The position numbers and the translations under genes are program-made. Positions 1 to 8,783 of a stretch of DNA of 64,000 nt are shown one piece after another (within the stretch, counting starts at the first letter, position 1; the number at the start of each line of letters is the position of its first letter). The notes under the pieces were generated by a model, which ran no database searches, was not told the origin of the DNA, and was given only the letters and a program-made list of their open reading frames with translations. The stretch covers positions 1,054,001 to 1,118,000 of the forward strand of contig NC_016599.1 of NCBI RefSeq assembly GCF_000236705.1, read 5' to 3'. Source of the stretch: Owenweeksia hongkongensis DSM 17368 (GTDB lineage Bacteria; Bacteroidota; Bacteroidia; Flavobacteriales; Schleiferiaceae).

Positions 1-10
1 AGTATAACTT

Positions 11-42
11 AAAAGCTCACGTTTGCAAACGTGAGCTTTTTT
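11..42 (+). terminator. Intrinsic terminator of an upstream gene
   Basis: A perfect 15-bp inverted repeat (positions 11-25 and 26-40) ends in a run of T on the + strand. It probably ends a gene lying left of the window. The arms start with AAAA, so it could also work on the other strand. Confidence 0.75.
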
Positions 43-354
43 AATTTACAGACACTTCAAACTTTCAATTTAGGTCAAAGGAAAGTCATCCAACTACTTC
101 ATCGATTCTATCTTTATCACTCCAGAATTATTTCGAGAACACAAGTTCATTTTGATACATTTTCTCATTTTAAGAAAAAAATCCCATTGTAAGTTTACTA
201 TTCTGTCAGAGCTAGATTACACCAAGGAATAATTCTGAAATATTAGGACTACAAATCTTTCTAAACAAACCCCAACCACCTAAATAACAAGTCCATTACC
301 CCCTGTTTTGCGCCCATCCACCGAATGTTGAATTAAGTATACTATGCATGCATA
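43..354. other. AT-rich intergenic region without a visible gene
   Basis: About 310 bases between the upstream terminator and the promoter of the LruC gene. I see no open frame with protein-like composition, no RNA gene and no strong repeat. Confidence 0.5.
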
Positions 355-362
355 TAAATTTG
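355..362 (+). promoter_or_regulatory. Putative -7 element for the LruC gene
   Basis: The sequence TAAATTTG fits the Bacteroidota -7 consensus TAnnTTTG exactly and lies 53 bases before the ATG at 416. The nearest upstream TTG (328-330) is 24 bases away, a little farther than usual, so the -33 part is weak. Confidence 0.45.
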
Positions 363-415
363 ATTTCAGAAATCAGACAAAGTATTTCGCCCCTTTAATT
401 TAAAAATCAAAACAG

Positions 416-2143
416 ATGAAAACTACATTATTCAACTTCAAAAAAGCCTTCATTGCCACTGCAGTAATTGCGCTGATAAGCTGTCAAAAAGAAAAGGATA
501 CTCAAGACATTTATTCCAATACCCCTGGAGCCACTTCTTTAAGCCAATTGAACATTGATCCAGATTTTAACTGGTCTTCTTCTATGAAAGGAAATCTAAA
601 AGTTTCTCTTATCTCTGAAGATAACTTACACATGGAAGGAGAACCTGTACATGTTGTTAATAGTGCCGGAAAAGTATTGGAAAGAGTAAATGTTAAAAAC
701 GGCATGGCCAACTTTTACATTCATCTTCCTCAACCCGCTGAGGCCTTTATATACTATCCTAACACAGGTGATAGCAAAAAAATAACTGGCACAGGAAATA
801 TGAATATGCGCTTGACTTCTATAAGTGAGATTCTTTCAGGATCAAAGAAAACCAGTTTTGTCAGCAAAAAATCGACCGCAACAGTTGGGTTAAACCTCTT
901 ATCAAACAGTGCTTTCAATCTTCCAGGCGGAGTAATCACAGATCTAAGCTTCGGGTATCAGAGCCCAACCGCAATTGATGGTAAATGGTACGTAAGTACT
1001 AATTCTTATGAGTTAAATACCACCACTGTACTAAATGACACAGTATTAAAAATGTCTTTGGATGGTACATCTACTTTTTGGGGACAGACGGTGAATGTTG
1101 TTTCTGGTAGCTCTTTTACCATTAGCTCACTGTGGCAAAATGCAAGCCGTAGAATTGTAGTTAGCTTCTTCGACTCTAGTGATCAATTTATTGGATATTC
1201 TTATCCAAGTAATTTTGGTGTAACTGTTGGTGGGCAACATACAGGTACCATTCCTGCTAATGCAGTAAAAGCTCTGATCTGGTCATCTGCCTCTACCAAT
1301 TCCTACGTTGATGATATTAAATTTATCAGCACTCCTGCAATAAGTGATGCTGACGGTGATGGTGTAGCCGATAATTTGGATATGTTTCCAAATGATCCAA
1401 ATCGTGCCTACCAATCAACTTTTCCTACTGTGGGTAATCAATATTTAGCTTTCGAAGATTTATGGCCTTCAAAAGGAGACTTTGATTTCAATGATATGGT
1501 TTTAAGAAATCAGGTAGTATTTACAAAGGATGCTAACAACTACTTGGTTGACGCAACATTTACCATAGACCTGAATGCAGTAGGAGCCGGAATAAGAAAT
1601 GGACTGGGTATTGTTTTGCTAAACACAAATAAGCAGGCTTTTGGAAGTAATATAGTTGCCGGTATTAGCGGATACGGTTCTGAAAATAGTAATATTGAAA
1701 ATGGAATCGTTGTGTTTGATGATGCTTTTGCTGCACAAAGCACCTATTACACAAACACTGGTTCAGGCCCAAGTGCATCACCAGATCAGTTTCAATTTAC
1801 TGTAACATTTGTTCCAAACACGGTGAATAGCATTCTTCCTGATTTTTATATTTTCCGTAGAGATGATGTATCACATGAAATTCACTTAGATGGTTTTGCA
1901 GCAACTTCCGCGGCAAACACCAACCTTATGAATACTGGTGATGATTTTAATGGAACTTATAATACAGAAGATGGCTTGCCTTGGGCTATCGAAATTATAA
2001 CTCCCGCAGGCTTCAGTTTTAGACATCCATTAGAGAAAACCGATATTTTAGAATCTTACCCACAATTTCAACTTTGGGCCACCACAAAGGGAGCTTCCAA
2101 CCTATTATGGTTTGAAAATCCTATAAGCTCAAAGGTTTACTAA
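416..2143 (+). CDS. LruC domain-containing lipoprotein
   Basis: A 575-aa secreted protein, probably a surface lipoprotein. The N-terminus is a lipoprotein signal with Cys23 after Ala-Leu-Ile-Ser. A short acidic calcium-binding-like repeat (DADGDGVADNLD, about residues 312-323) precedes a C-terminal LruC domain recognisable by the FEDLWPSKGDFDFNDMV stretch and by the closing FQLW...NPIS segment. LruC domains are common in Bacteroidota and marine bacteria and have no firmly established function. The C-terminus matches the usual family end, so the IS element that begins 25 bases downstream has not truncated it. It stands alone; the next + strand gene is far away. Confidence 0.85.
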   Translation: MKTTLFNFKKAFIATAVIALISCQKEKDTQDIYSNTPGATSLSQLNIDPDFNWSSSMKGNLKVSLISEDNLHMEGEPVHVVNSAGKVLERVNVKNGMANFYIHLPQPAEAFIYYPNTGDSKKITGTGNMNMRLTSISEILSGSKKTSFVSKKSTATVGLNLLSNSAFNLPGGVITDLSFGYQSPTAIDGKWYVSTNSYELNTTTVLNDTVLKMSLDGTSTFWGQTVNVVSGSSFTISSLWQNASRRIVVSFFDSSDQFIGYSYPSNFGVTVGGQHTGTIPANAVKALIWSSASTNSYVDDIKFISTPAISDADGDGVADNLDMFPNDPNRAYQSTFPTVGNQYLAFEDLWPSKGDFDFNDMVLRNQVVFTKDANNYLVDATFTIDLNAVGAGIRNGLGIVLLNTNKQAFGSNIVAGISGYGSENSNIENGIVVFDDAFAAQSTYYTNTGSGPSASPDQFQFTVTFVPNTVNSILPDFYIFRRDDVSHEIHLDGFAATSAANTNLMNTGDDFNGTYNTEDGLPWAIEIITPAGFSFRHPLEKTDILESYPQFQLWATTKGASNLLWFENPISSKVY

Positions 2144-2220
2144 GAAGAATTTGCTTTTAAGTTAGATTTGTCCCGTCCTAAATAACCGATACAGGTTTTT
2201 ATATAGATTAAACATAGTAA

Positions 2221-3072
2221 TTAAACCTTGGTGAAGCTAGCTTCACCAAGGTTTTGTTTTTTATAGGATTTTATTTTGACCTGATCTTGTTTATGCATTT
2301 GTTCTGGAGTGTTCATTTGGCAGGAGAGGTGTGGCCTTTGTTTATTATAAATGCTTACACTGTCTTCCACCAAAGGCTTCATGATGTCTAGTTTATCGGC
2401 CTTTACTACTTCAATAAATTCTTGCTTTAAAATACCGTTTATACGTTCCGCTATGGCGTTGGCATATGGGTCATAAGACTCTGTCATGCTACAGGTTATT
2501 TTGGCTTTAGCCAGTTGTTTTTGGTAATCGGTGCTACAATATTGTAGGCCTCTGTCTGAGTGATGGATCAGAGGTTGGCTAGGGTATTTTCGATTTTTGA
2601 TAGCTTGCTTTAAGGCAGATAGCGCACCATCCACACTCAAACTGTTTGATACATTGTAGCCTACTATCTTTTTTGAGTAGGCATCGGTAACTAGAGCCAG
2701 GTACATGGGGTTTTCTCGGGTACCCACATAAGTTATATCGGCCACCCAAAGCTGCTCTGGCCGGGTAATGGGTAAGTCTGCAATCACGTTTTTGTGTTTG
2801 CGGAACCTATGGTGTGAGTTGGTGGTAATATGGTATGATTTCTTGGGTTGTATTAACATGTGATTTGCTTTTAGAATGTGGAACAATTTATCGCGACCCA
2901 CGCCCAGTGCTTGCAGCTCTGGCTGTAGCAAGTGGTAAAGTTTACGTGTGCCTAGCCGAGGCATGGACATGCGCTTTTCCTGCACGAGTGATACTACTTT
3001 TTGCGCACGTTGCTTTTTGGCTTCTTCGGCTTTAATGGCGCGATAATAAACTTGACGGCTATACCCGAACAA
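2221..3072 (-). CDS. IS3-family transposase OrfB (DDE integrase domain)
   Basis: This is the catalytic part of the transposase. It has an HTH_21-like N-terminal region and an rve integrase core with the triad Asp112, Asp173 and Glu209. The spacing D-x60-D-x35-E is typical of IS3. The only start codon in this frame is a TTG at 3072. The frame is open upstream of it into orfA, so the working product is more likely an OrfAB fusion of about 430 aa made by a -1 frameshift at 3138-3144. The last codons lie in a perfect palindrome (2223-2254). Confidence 0.92.
   Translation of the reverse strand: MFGYSRQVYYRAIKAEEAKKQRAQKVVSLVQEKRMSMPRLGTRKLYHLLQPELQALGVGRDKLFHILKANHMLIQPKKSYHITTNSHHRFRKHKNVIADLPITRPEQLWVADITYVGTRENPMYLALVTDAYSKKIVGYNVSNSLSVDGALSALKQAIKNRKYPSQPLIHHSDRGLQYCSTDYQKQLAKAKITCSMTESYDPYANAIAERINGILKQEFIEVVKADKLDIMKPLVEDSVSIYNKQRPHLSCQMNTPEQMHKQDQVKIKSYKKQNLGEASFTKV
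2223..2262 (+). terminator. Perfect 32-bp palindrome with T-run at the IS end
   Basis: Positions 2223-2254 form a perfect palindrome centred on AGCT, followed on the + strand by TGTTTTTT. It overlaps the orfB stop. On the + strand it would stop transcription arriving from the LruC gene. Such structures can shield a transposase gene from outside read-through. Confidence 0.7.
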
Positions 3073-3086
3073 TCTACAGGTAGCCG

Positions 3087-3512
3087 TTAGGCTTTCTTGG
3101 TAGTGTTCTTTGTATTGGTTGACTGTTCGGGTAAGGAGTTTTTTCTGATTGGAATATTGTACTCTTTCTCGGCTATATCTATCATCATATCAAAGATGAT
3201 CGCCTTTTTGTCGGCTCGTTCTATTTGATGTTCCAGCTGCTTTTTCTGCTTTTCTAATAGCCGAACTTTTTGCTCTAGTTCCATCAGTTTTTGTTCTGGA
3301 GTTTTGGGCATTTGTATTGGAGTTTGATTTTCCCAATCAAAGTTACCATACTTTCTTAACCAACTCAGCACAGTACTGCGAGCCTGAATGCCATATTTTC
3401 GGACTGCTCCATGCTGACTTAACTCGCCCCGTTCTATTTCTTGGACAACTTGCAGCTTGAAGTTTAAGCTGTAATCTTTTTGTGTACGCTTTACGTAGCC
3501 ATTGTCTTTCAT
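3087..3512 (-). CDS. IS3-family transposase OrfA (HTH and coiled-coil)
   Basis: A 141-aa protein with an N-terminal helix-turn-helix of the IS3/HTH_Tnp_1 type (about residues 10-55) that binds the element ends. A Leu/Gln/Lys-rich heptad region (about residues 72-105) resembles the leucine zipper used for oligomerisation. An A AAA AAC heptamer lies in frame at codons 123-125, and a -1 shift there fuses OrfA to OrfB. The unshifted product ends in an Asn/Thr/Lys-rich tail. Confidence 0.92.
   Translation of the reverse strand: MKDNGYVKRTQKDYSLNFKLQVVQEIERGELSQHGAVRKYGIQARSTVLSWLRKYGNFDWENQTPIQMPKTPEQKLMELEQKVRLLEKQKKQLEHQIERADKKAIIFDMMIDIAEKEYNIPIRKNSLPEQSTNTKNTTKKA
3138..3144 (-). other. Programmed -1 frameshift heptamer A AAA AAC
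   Basis: On the minus strand the orfA codons read AGA AAA AAC, which is the classical slippery heptamer in the correct phase. After a -1 slip the frame stays open through the orfA stop into orfB and gives a fusion of about 430 aa. This is the usual expression mode of IS3-family transposases. Shift efficiency cannot be judged from sequence. Confidence 0.85.
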
Positions 3513-3571
3513 AAGGTTACAAATTTGTGTAACGCTATTTCAGGACGTGACAATTGGTTATTATAACGAAG

Positions 3572-3596
3572 CCCCTTGTTAGCGCAAGGGGTTTTT
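3572..3596 (+). terminator. Terminator of the LruC gene, displaced by the IS
   Basis: CCCCTTG and CAAGGGG flank a 6-base loop and are followed by TTTTT on the + strand. The only + gene it can serve is the LruC gene. Without the IS (2169-3552 plus one target copy) it would lie about 45 bases after that stop. On the minus strand there is no T-run. Confidence 0.7.
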
Positions 3597-4399
3597 CATT
3601 TATACCCATTTGTTTTGGGCTCAACTAGCATCCCCTCTAACATATGCTTCAGTATTGGCCTGCACTTAAGCTCACAAGCGGGGTAAAAATGCTTGTGCTC
3701 CCAAAAATAGGATTTTGGTGATAAGCCCCACCAAAATTCAGCGAAAGCTAAAGGCTTTAATTTATGCTGAAAGGCATACTGTAAAAGCTTTGGTGCCGCA
3801 CAATCCCCTGCTCCACTTGGAGGATTTTTATGTTTTGTTTCTTTAAAAATAGCACGCAAGCTTTTCTCTTGTCCCTTTTGGTTTAGAAATGAATAAGCGT
3901 CAAAAAGCTGCTCTTGTAATGAAACTGAAAAATCTCTCCGTTCTGTTTTCAGTTCGTTTATTCTCTGCTGATTATTCTTTGACTTCTCCGATTGCAGCTC
4001 TTTTATTACCGTGCTCATATGATTCAATCGAAGCATACCTTCATTCAAAAAACTTCCTTCAGTAAGTGCATCAAATACCGGAGGCACAAAACCTTTATGG
4101 TGATTCCCTCCAGCGAGTTTACCAGAAAAGGCAGATAAATATCCCAATTCTCCAGACTCGTTTTTCACCACCAAAACACCAAACATTTTCCCGATTACAG
4201 TTCCTTCCTTTCCTTGCTCAAGGCCAAAGTTGTGATCCCATTGCCTTTGGGTTTCAAGATGCTTTTGCAGTTCGGTAGCAGCCAGCATACTAAGCGGATG
4301 GGGCGTGTATTCAAACGGATAAGTAAATCGTTCAGGAAGTGAATAACCCTCTATAGATTTTGAAAAACGAGTAAAACACGGGTCTTCCAAATTCGTCAT
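3596..4399 (-). CDS. RluA-associated N-terminal domain protein without catalytic domain
   Basis: A 267-aa protein that resembles the N-terminal half of the long RluA-type pseudouridine synthases known from Vibrio and Shewanella. Recognisable segments are KMFGVLVVKN, GYLSAFSGKLAG, NHHKGFVPPVFD, SGAGDCAAPKLLQYAF and AEFWWG, followed by a Cys pair near PACELKC. In the long proteins the pseudouridine synthase domain follows the segment HMLEGM; here the protein stops 11 residues later. Function without that domain is unknown. The ATG at 4399 overlaps the rlmF stop (TGATG), which implies coupling; a GTG lies one codon earlier. Truncation and a genuine stand-alone form are both possible. Confidence 0.7.
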   Translation of the reverse strand: MTNLEDPCFTRFSKSIEGYSLPERFTYPFEYTPHPLSMLAATELQKHLETQRQWDHNFGLEQGKEGTVIGKMFGVLVVKNESGELGYLSAFSGKLAGGNHHKGFVPPVFDALTEGSFLNEGMLRLNHMSTVIKELQSEKSKNNQQRINELKTERRDFSVSLQEQLFDAYSFLNQKGQEKSLRAIFKETKHKNPPSGAGDCAAPKLLQYAFQHKLKPLAFAEFWWGLSPKSYFWEHKHFYPACELKCRPILKHMLEGMLVEPKTNGYK

Positions 4400-5385
4400 C
4401 ACTCCATTGGTTTCTTATTCCACCTTCGGGTCTTCCACTCCTTTTGCTGAGCTGGCGTAAGAAATGTCCAGGCTACGATGCGACTCACCTTATTTCCTTG
4501 CCCCATGGGGATAGTTTTCACACTAATAGCCCCAACCTTTTTCAGGGTTTTGTACACACTCTTCAGATTTGCTTCTTTTGAGATAAGACTGGAAAACCAA
4601 AAACAGGAATTACTAAATCTCCGGCTTTCAAAAATCATATCTTTTACAAACTTTTGCTCCCCTCCTTCACACCAAAGCTCATTGTTGTTTCCACCAAAGT
4701 TCAAAACAGGTTTCACATCTTTCTTATGCTTCAGGTTTCTCAACTTTCGTACTGTTCCGGCTTGCGCTTCTGCTTTTGAAGAATGAAACGGTGGATTACA
4801 AATTGCTAAATCTACCTGCTCACCCGGCTTTAAAACTCCTTCAAAAATGAATCTAGGATTAGATTGTAATCTTAGCTCTATTTCTTCGCTTATAAGCGGA
4901 TTGGCTTCTACAATTTTCCTTGCCGACTTTATCGCCACAGGATCAATATCACTGCCTACAAAGCGCCAGCCGTACTCTACATTTCCTATTATGGGGTAAA
5001 TGCAGTTAGCCCCCACTCCTACATCTAGGCATTTAATATGCTCACCGATAAGTAAATTTCCGCCATTGCTTTGCGCCAATAAATCTGCAATGTGGTGTAA
5101 ATAATCTGCCCTGCCAGGAATTGGCGGACACAAATAGCTTTCGGGAATATCCCAATGATCGACACCATAATGATGTTTTAGCAAAGCCTTGTTTAGCGCC
5201 TTTACAGCTTCAGGATTAAAAAAGTCGATAGACTCATCACCGTAGTTATTGGGCTTTACAAAAGCCGCCAAATCAGGGCTGCTCTCAGTCAGCGCTTTAA
5301 AATCGTAACGCTGGCGATGCCTGTTTCTAGCGTGCAAACTCGACTTTACCTTGGGATGCTCTTTCTTTTTATCGGACATATTCAT
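4399..5385 (-). CDS. rlmF: 23S rRNA (adenine-1618-N6)-methyltransferase RlmF
   Basis: A 328-aa SAM-dependent methyltransferase that modifies A1618 of 23S rRNA. The N-terminal part carries the RlmF signature (HARNRHRQRYDF; CPPIPGRADYLHHIADLL), followed by the SAM-binding strand CLDVGVGANCIYP and the adenine-N6 motif NPPFHSS. Length agrees with the family (about 300-330 aa). It is the middle gene of a three-gene minus-strand run, 38 bases after the SDR-like gene and overlapping the next gene at its stop, so two neighbouring genes look linked to rRNA modification. An in-frame ATG two codons in is an alternative start. Confidence 0.93.
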   Translation of the reverse strand: MNMSDKKKEHPKVKSSLHARNRHRQRYDFKALTESSPDLAAFVKPNNYGDESIDFFNPEAVKALNKALLKHHYGVDHWDIPESYLCPPIPGRADYLHHIADLLAQSNGGNLLIGEHIKCLDVGVGANCIYPIIGNVEYGWRFVGSDIDPVAIKSARKIVEANPLISEEIELRLQSNPRFIFEGVLKPGEQVDLAICNPPFHSSKAEAQAGTVRKLRNLKHKKDVKPVLNFGGNNNELWCEGGEQKFVKDMIFESRRFSNSCFWFSSLISKEANLKSVYKTLKKVGAISVKTIPMGQGNKVSRIVAWTFLTPAQQKEWKTRRWNKKPME

Positions 5386-5423
5386 GTATTCATGACTCCT
5401 TCAATATGGAAGGAAATCTTCTT

Positions 5424-6986
5424 TTACCAATCAATTGGTTTATAGTCTTTCAAAAACTTACCACACCAATGTTTACCTGTGTTTATTCCATCAAATAACG
5501 GATCCATCACACGAGCCGCACCATCCACTATATCAAGTGGTGGTTGAAAATCATGTATCTCTTCTTTTTTCCTTGCTAGTTCAGCAGGATCCTCATCAGT
5601 TACCCAGCCTGTATCTACAGCATTCATATAAATGCCATACCTGGCAAAATCAGATGCGGCAGTGTGCGTCATCATATTGAGGGCCGCCTTGGCCATATTG
5701 GTATGCGGATGGCGATCTTCCTTGTGCCAACGGTGAAACTTACCTTCCATAGCTGACACATTTATAATGTGCTTAATGCCTGTGTTTTCTTTCTTCATCA
5801 AATCAGCTAATCGATTGCACAATACAAATGGAGCAACAGAATTCACCAATTGTACTTCCAGCATTTCGGTGGTGTTTATCTCACCAAGCTTCAATCTCCA
5901 ACTGTTGGTTTTTCGCAAATCTACCTGTTGCAAATCTGCGTCAAGCTTTCCTTGCGGGAATACCTCCTCAGGTGTCAATGAATTATCGATACTGTATGGA
6001 ATTTGAGACAATTTAGCCGAAGAGCTAAGCCCCACGCCCAATTGCTTTCCGTGCCAACTTACCGGGAGGTTTTTGCTTTGCCCTTCTTCAAAACCAGAGC
6101 TCAAGGCACGAAGCTCTTTTAAACAAACATCGTGATCCTTTAATAGATCTTTTGCATACTTTGGAAGCTCTGCAAAGTCACGCTCCTCATTTGGCATAAG
6201 GTGAGCATAAAACCCAGCTGGACGCCTCACCGTTTGAGCAGCATTATTTATAAGTATATCTAAGCGATCATATTGCTGCTCTATAAAGTTGCAGAAGATT
6301 TCCACACTTGGAATATGTCTCAAATCCAGACCATGAATTTTAAGTCGATGCCCCCATTTGGTAAAATCAGCTTCTTGTGAAAATCGCAAAGCTGAATCTA
6401 CAGGAAAACGCGTGGTGGCAATTACCGTAGCACCAGCCCTGAGCATCATCAAAGTGATGTGGTAACCAATCTTAAGTCGTGAACCAGTAACCAAGGCTAC
6501 TTGCCCAGTTAAGTCTGCCGTTTGGAAACGTTTGGCATAATTAAAATCGCCACACTCCTTACACATGGTGTCATAAAAGTGGTGTAACCTCTTGTACTCG
6601 GCCTTACATACATAGCAGTTTCGTGGTGATTCCAAGTCCACCTCTTTCTCGGCAATATGCTCTGCTGTAAGATCAATCATTGTAGGCGCTGTAAACACTA
6701 CAGCCTCACGTGCACTTCTTATACCAGTGGCATTTCTAGCGTGCTTATCTTTTTCCCTAAGCTTGCGCTTTTCGGCTTTCTTAGCTTCTTTTTTACGTCT
6801 TGCAAACTCCTCACGACTAGGCCTTGAAAGTAAACCTGCAGCCATCAGTAAAGCCAATCGCTTGTCTTTGGGAATTTCAAAAATCTGATTGGTATCTGCA
6901 TTCAAAGTTTCCAATACAGATATACATTGAAGTATTTGCTCCTCAGTGAGTTTCTCCAACTCACCCTCCTTCCTATTATTCGTCAT
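5424..6986 (-). CDS. SDR-like protein with Cys4 motif, lacking the catalytic Tyr
   Basis: A 520-aa protein. It has a charged, Lys/Arg-rich N-terminal region, then a CxxC-x14-CxxC motif that may bind zinc (about residues 124-145), then a Rossmann-fold short-chain dehydrogenase domain with [14 protein letters not shown] and the conserved Ser of INVSAMEG. Where SDRs have YxxxK this protein reads TNMAK, so the catalytic Tyr is Thr while Lys is kept. The start at 6986 is preferred over a TTG at 7010 because a -7 promoter element at 7008-7015 would overlap the TTG. Substrate unknown; it may bind NAD(P) without ordinary SDR chemistry. Confidence 0.8.
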   Translation of the reverse strand: MTNNRKEGELEKLTEEQILQCISVLETLNADTNQIFEIPKDKRLALLMAAGLLSRPSREEFARRKKEAKKAEKRKLREKDKHARNATGIRSAREAVVFTAPTMIDLTAEHIAEKEVDLESPRNCYVCKAEYKRLHHFYDTMCKECGDFNYAKRFQTADLTGQVALVTGSRLKIGYHITLMMLRAGATVIATTRFPVDSALRFSQEADFTKWGHRLKIHGLDLRHIPSVEIFCNFIEQQYDRLDILINNAAQTVRRPAGFYAHLMPNEERDFAELPKYAKDLLKDHDVCLKELRALSSGFEEGQSKNLPVSWHGKQLGVGLSSSAKLSQIPYSIDNSLTPEEVFPQGKLDADLQQVDLRKTNSWRLKLGEINTTEMLEVQLVNSVAPFVLCNRLADLMKKENTGIKHIINVSAMEGKFHRWHKEDRHPHTNMAKAALNMMTHTAASDFARYGIYMNAVDTGWVTDEDPAELARKKEEIHDFQPPLDIVDGAARVMDPLFDGINTGKHWCGKFLKDYKPIDW

Positions 6987-7007
6987 TCTTCTACTAGAAT
7001 TGAGCGG

Positions 7008-7015
7008 CAAAAGTA
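7008..7015 (-). promoter_or_regulatory. Putative -7 element for the SDR/rlmF unit
   Basis: On the minus strand this reads TACTTTTG, an exact TAnnTTTG match. A transcript starting a few bases downstream gives a leader of about 15 bases to the ATG at 6986. No clear -33 TTG is present. Confidence 0.5.
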
Positions 7016-7168
7016 GGGATATAAAACATGCTTTCTTTTAGAGATTTATGCCACCTGAAAATTGATTTCTTTCATAGATGGATACCAGAATTTAAAAATT
7101 TTGCGCAAGCAATAAAGTTTTATCTTCAACCTTTAGCCCTGTTTTGAGTTATCACATAAACACTTCAC

Positions 7169-8728
7169 TTGAAAATACTTGTACGCGTTTCACTTATTAT
7201 CGTTGGCATCTTTCTTCTGCTATGGTTGGCCTTTGCCATTTTTGCGGAGCCTTTTATAAAAAAGACTATTGAAGAAAAACTTACCTACTACCAAGAGGAT
7301 TCCGTAAGTATTGGCGCGGTAAATATTCAATTCTTTCCCATTGGTTTAAAGTTAAAAGACGCCCATTTCAAGCTACACATCTCAAAAGATAGTCTCTTAA
7401 TAAATTGGGCAGGAGCCATCAGTTATGCCCAAGTAGGTGGTATAGATTGGATGAAAGCCTGGAAGGAAAATATTTGGGATGTAAAATCAATAAAAATTGG
7501 TGAGGGTGCGGTACATTGGAAAGTGCAAAAGTACATCGCCCAAGACTCTGAGAGGTTTTCTAGCTCGGGAAAAGCTGAAAGCCCCGACATCATTCTTCGA
7601 AACACAAATGTGGAGCTACTCGATTTAAAATTTGAGAAGGATTCCCTAGTTATAAACCTTGAAACATCTCTTAACCTTGATAGTCTTAGTATTTCCCGTA
7701 AGGATAGTATGCAATGGCATTTAGCGCGTGTACAACTTCATTCAGAAGATGCCCTTTTTGAAAATGTGGTTCCCGATTTTGATTTAGCTTATGATGCGTT
7801 GAATTATGATTCAAAGAGCAATCAATTAAAGATTGATGCTTTTATAATGAAGCCACGAATCACGGCAGAAGAGTTTTCTAAAAAGTATCCTTTCAGAAAA
7901 GTACAGCCCGATATTTACATGTCATCTATAACGGTCAGTGACCTTAATATCAATGAGCTTCATAATGGTATTTTTGCTTCCAAAGTAGTGTTGGATAGCT
8001 GTGACTTTTCTATTTACCAAGACCTTCGCAAGGAGCGTGAAAACGTTCGTAAACCCTTGCCTTCAGAGCTTGTCGCAAATATTCCTATTCCTGTAAATAT
8101 AGACTCGCTTATTTTACAAAGAGCATTTTTACATTATCATCATACCTCAAAGAAACCTGAGCTCGGGCAAGCCGCACTAGAGGTAGATGAACTTACGCTA
8201 AAGGTTTTTCCCATCAACAATATTGGTCACCCCAATAGTGCTGAAGTAAACATTGAGGGAACTGCTCGTCTGCAAAAAGAGGCTGCCGTAAGTATTGACG
8301 CCATTTTATTTGCCGATAAAACCCATCACGATTTTGAGGTGAAACTCTCTATGAAACCCACATCAATTGCGGCATTCAATAGCATCCTCTACCCTACTAC
8401 AGGAGTAAAAGTAGAAGAAGGACAATGCACAGGTGCTCGGGTTCACATGAGCGGCAATGACTTTAGCATACGCGGAGATTTAGATATTGCTTATACTGAT
8501 TTAAAGGTAAGCTTAGCACCTGGCAATAAGGATAGCTGGAAATTTATGAACAAAGTAAAATCAGGATTGGGAAATTGGGCTTTAGTTAATACCAACTCTA
8601 CCTATGCATCGGATGGGGGGAAGATATATTTCGAACGTCCGGCAAAAGAACCCTTCGTCAACTTTTGGTGGAAAGGCATACAAAGCGGGCTGCTTGACGC
8701 CATCGTAAAAGTAGATTTGCCACTATAA
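7169..8728 (+). CDS. AsmA/DUF748-like membrane-anchored protein
   Basis: A 519-aa protein with one N-terminal membrane segment (about residues 5-27) and a long, beta-rich periplasmic part. Features typical of the AsmA/DUF748 group are the early FIKKTIEEKL turn, repeated short beta strands, and repeated phrases of the type SIKIGEGAVHW and LILQRAFLHYHH. Members of this group are thought to work in envelope lipid or outer-membrane homeostasis; a role here is inference. The start is a TTG, and an in-frame TAA lies four codons upstream, so no ATG alternative exists. It is divergent from the SDR gene across 182 bases. Confidence 0.65.
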   Translation: MKILVRVSLIIVGIFLLLWLAFAIFAEPFIKKTIEEKLTYYQEDSVSIGAVNIQFFPIGLKLKDAHFKLHISKDSLLINWAGAISYAQVGGIDWMKAWKENIWDVKSIKIGEGAVHWKVQKYIAQDSERFSSSGKAESPDIILRNTNVELLDLKFEKDSLVINLETSLNLDSLSISRKDSMQWHLARVQLHSEDALFENVVPDFDLAYDALNYDSKSNQLKIDAFIMKPRITAEEFSKKYPFRKVQPDIYMSSITVSDLNINELHNGIFASKVVLDSCDFSIYQDLRKERENVRKPLPSELVANIPIPVNIDSLILQRAFLHYHHTSKKPELGQAALEVDELTLKVFPINNIGHPNSAEVNIEGTARLQKEAAVSIDAILFADKTHHDFEVKLSMKPTSIAAFNSILYPTTGVKVEEGQCTGARVHMSGNDFSIRGDLDIAYTDLKVSLAPGNKDSWKFMNKVKSGLGNWALVNTNSTYASDGGKIYFERPAKEPFVNFWWKGIQSGLLDAIVKVDLPL

Positions 8729-8758
8729 AAAAAACCCACAAAACCTAAGTCTTGCGGG
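8727..8758 (-). terminator. Terminator of the alcohol dehydrogenase gene
   Basis: On the minus strand a 10-bp stem (CCCGCAAGAC paired with GTTTTGTGGG, two G-U pairs) with a TTAG loop is followed by eight T. It sits 25 bases after the stop of the iron alcohol dehydrogenase gene. Confidence 0.8.
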
Positions 8759-8783
8759 CCTGATTTATGTAAAAACAGATTTT

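Larger units (their letters stand above)
2169..3552 (-). mobile_element. Complete IS3-family insertion sequence, 1384 bp
   Basis: The element carries orfA and orfB on the minus strand. Its ends are imperfect inverted repeats of about 27 bp that begin TGTCCCGTCCT on the left and TGTCACGTCCT on the right (read inward), so the element starts TG and ends CA as IS3 elements do. The flanks carry a 3-bp direct repeat, ATT (2166-2168 and 3553-3555), the expected target duplication. Reading frames, frameshift site and both ends are intact, so it may still be active. Confidence 0.93.
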
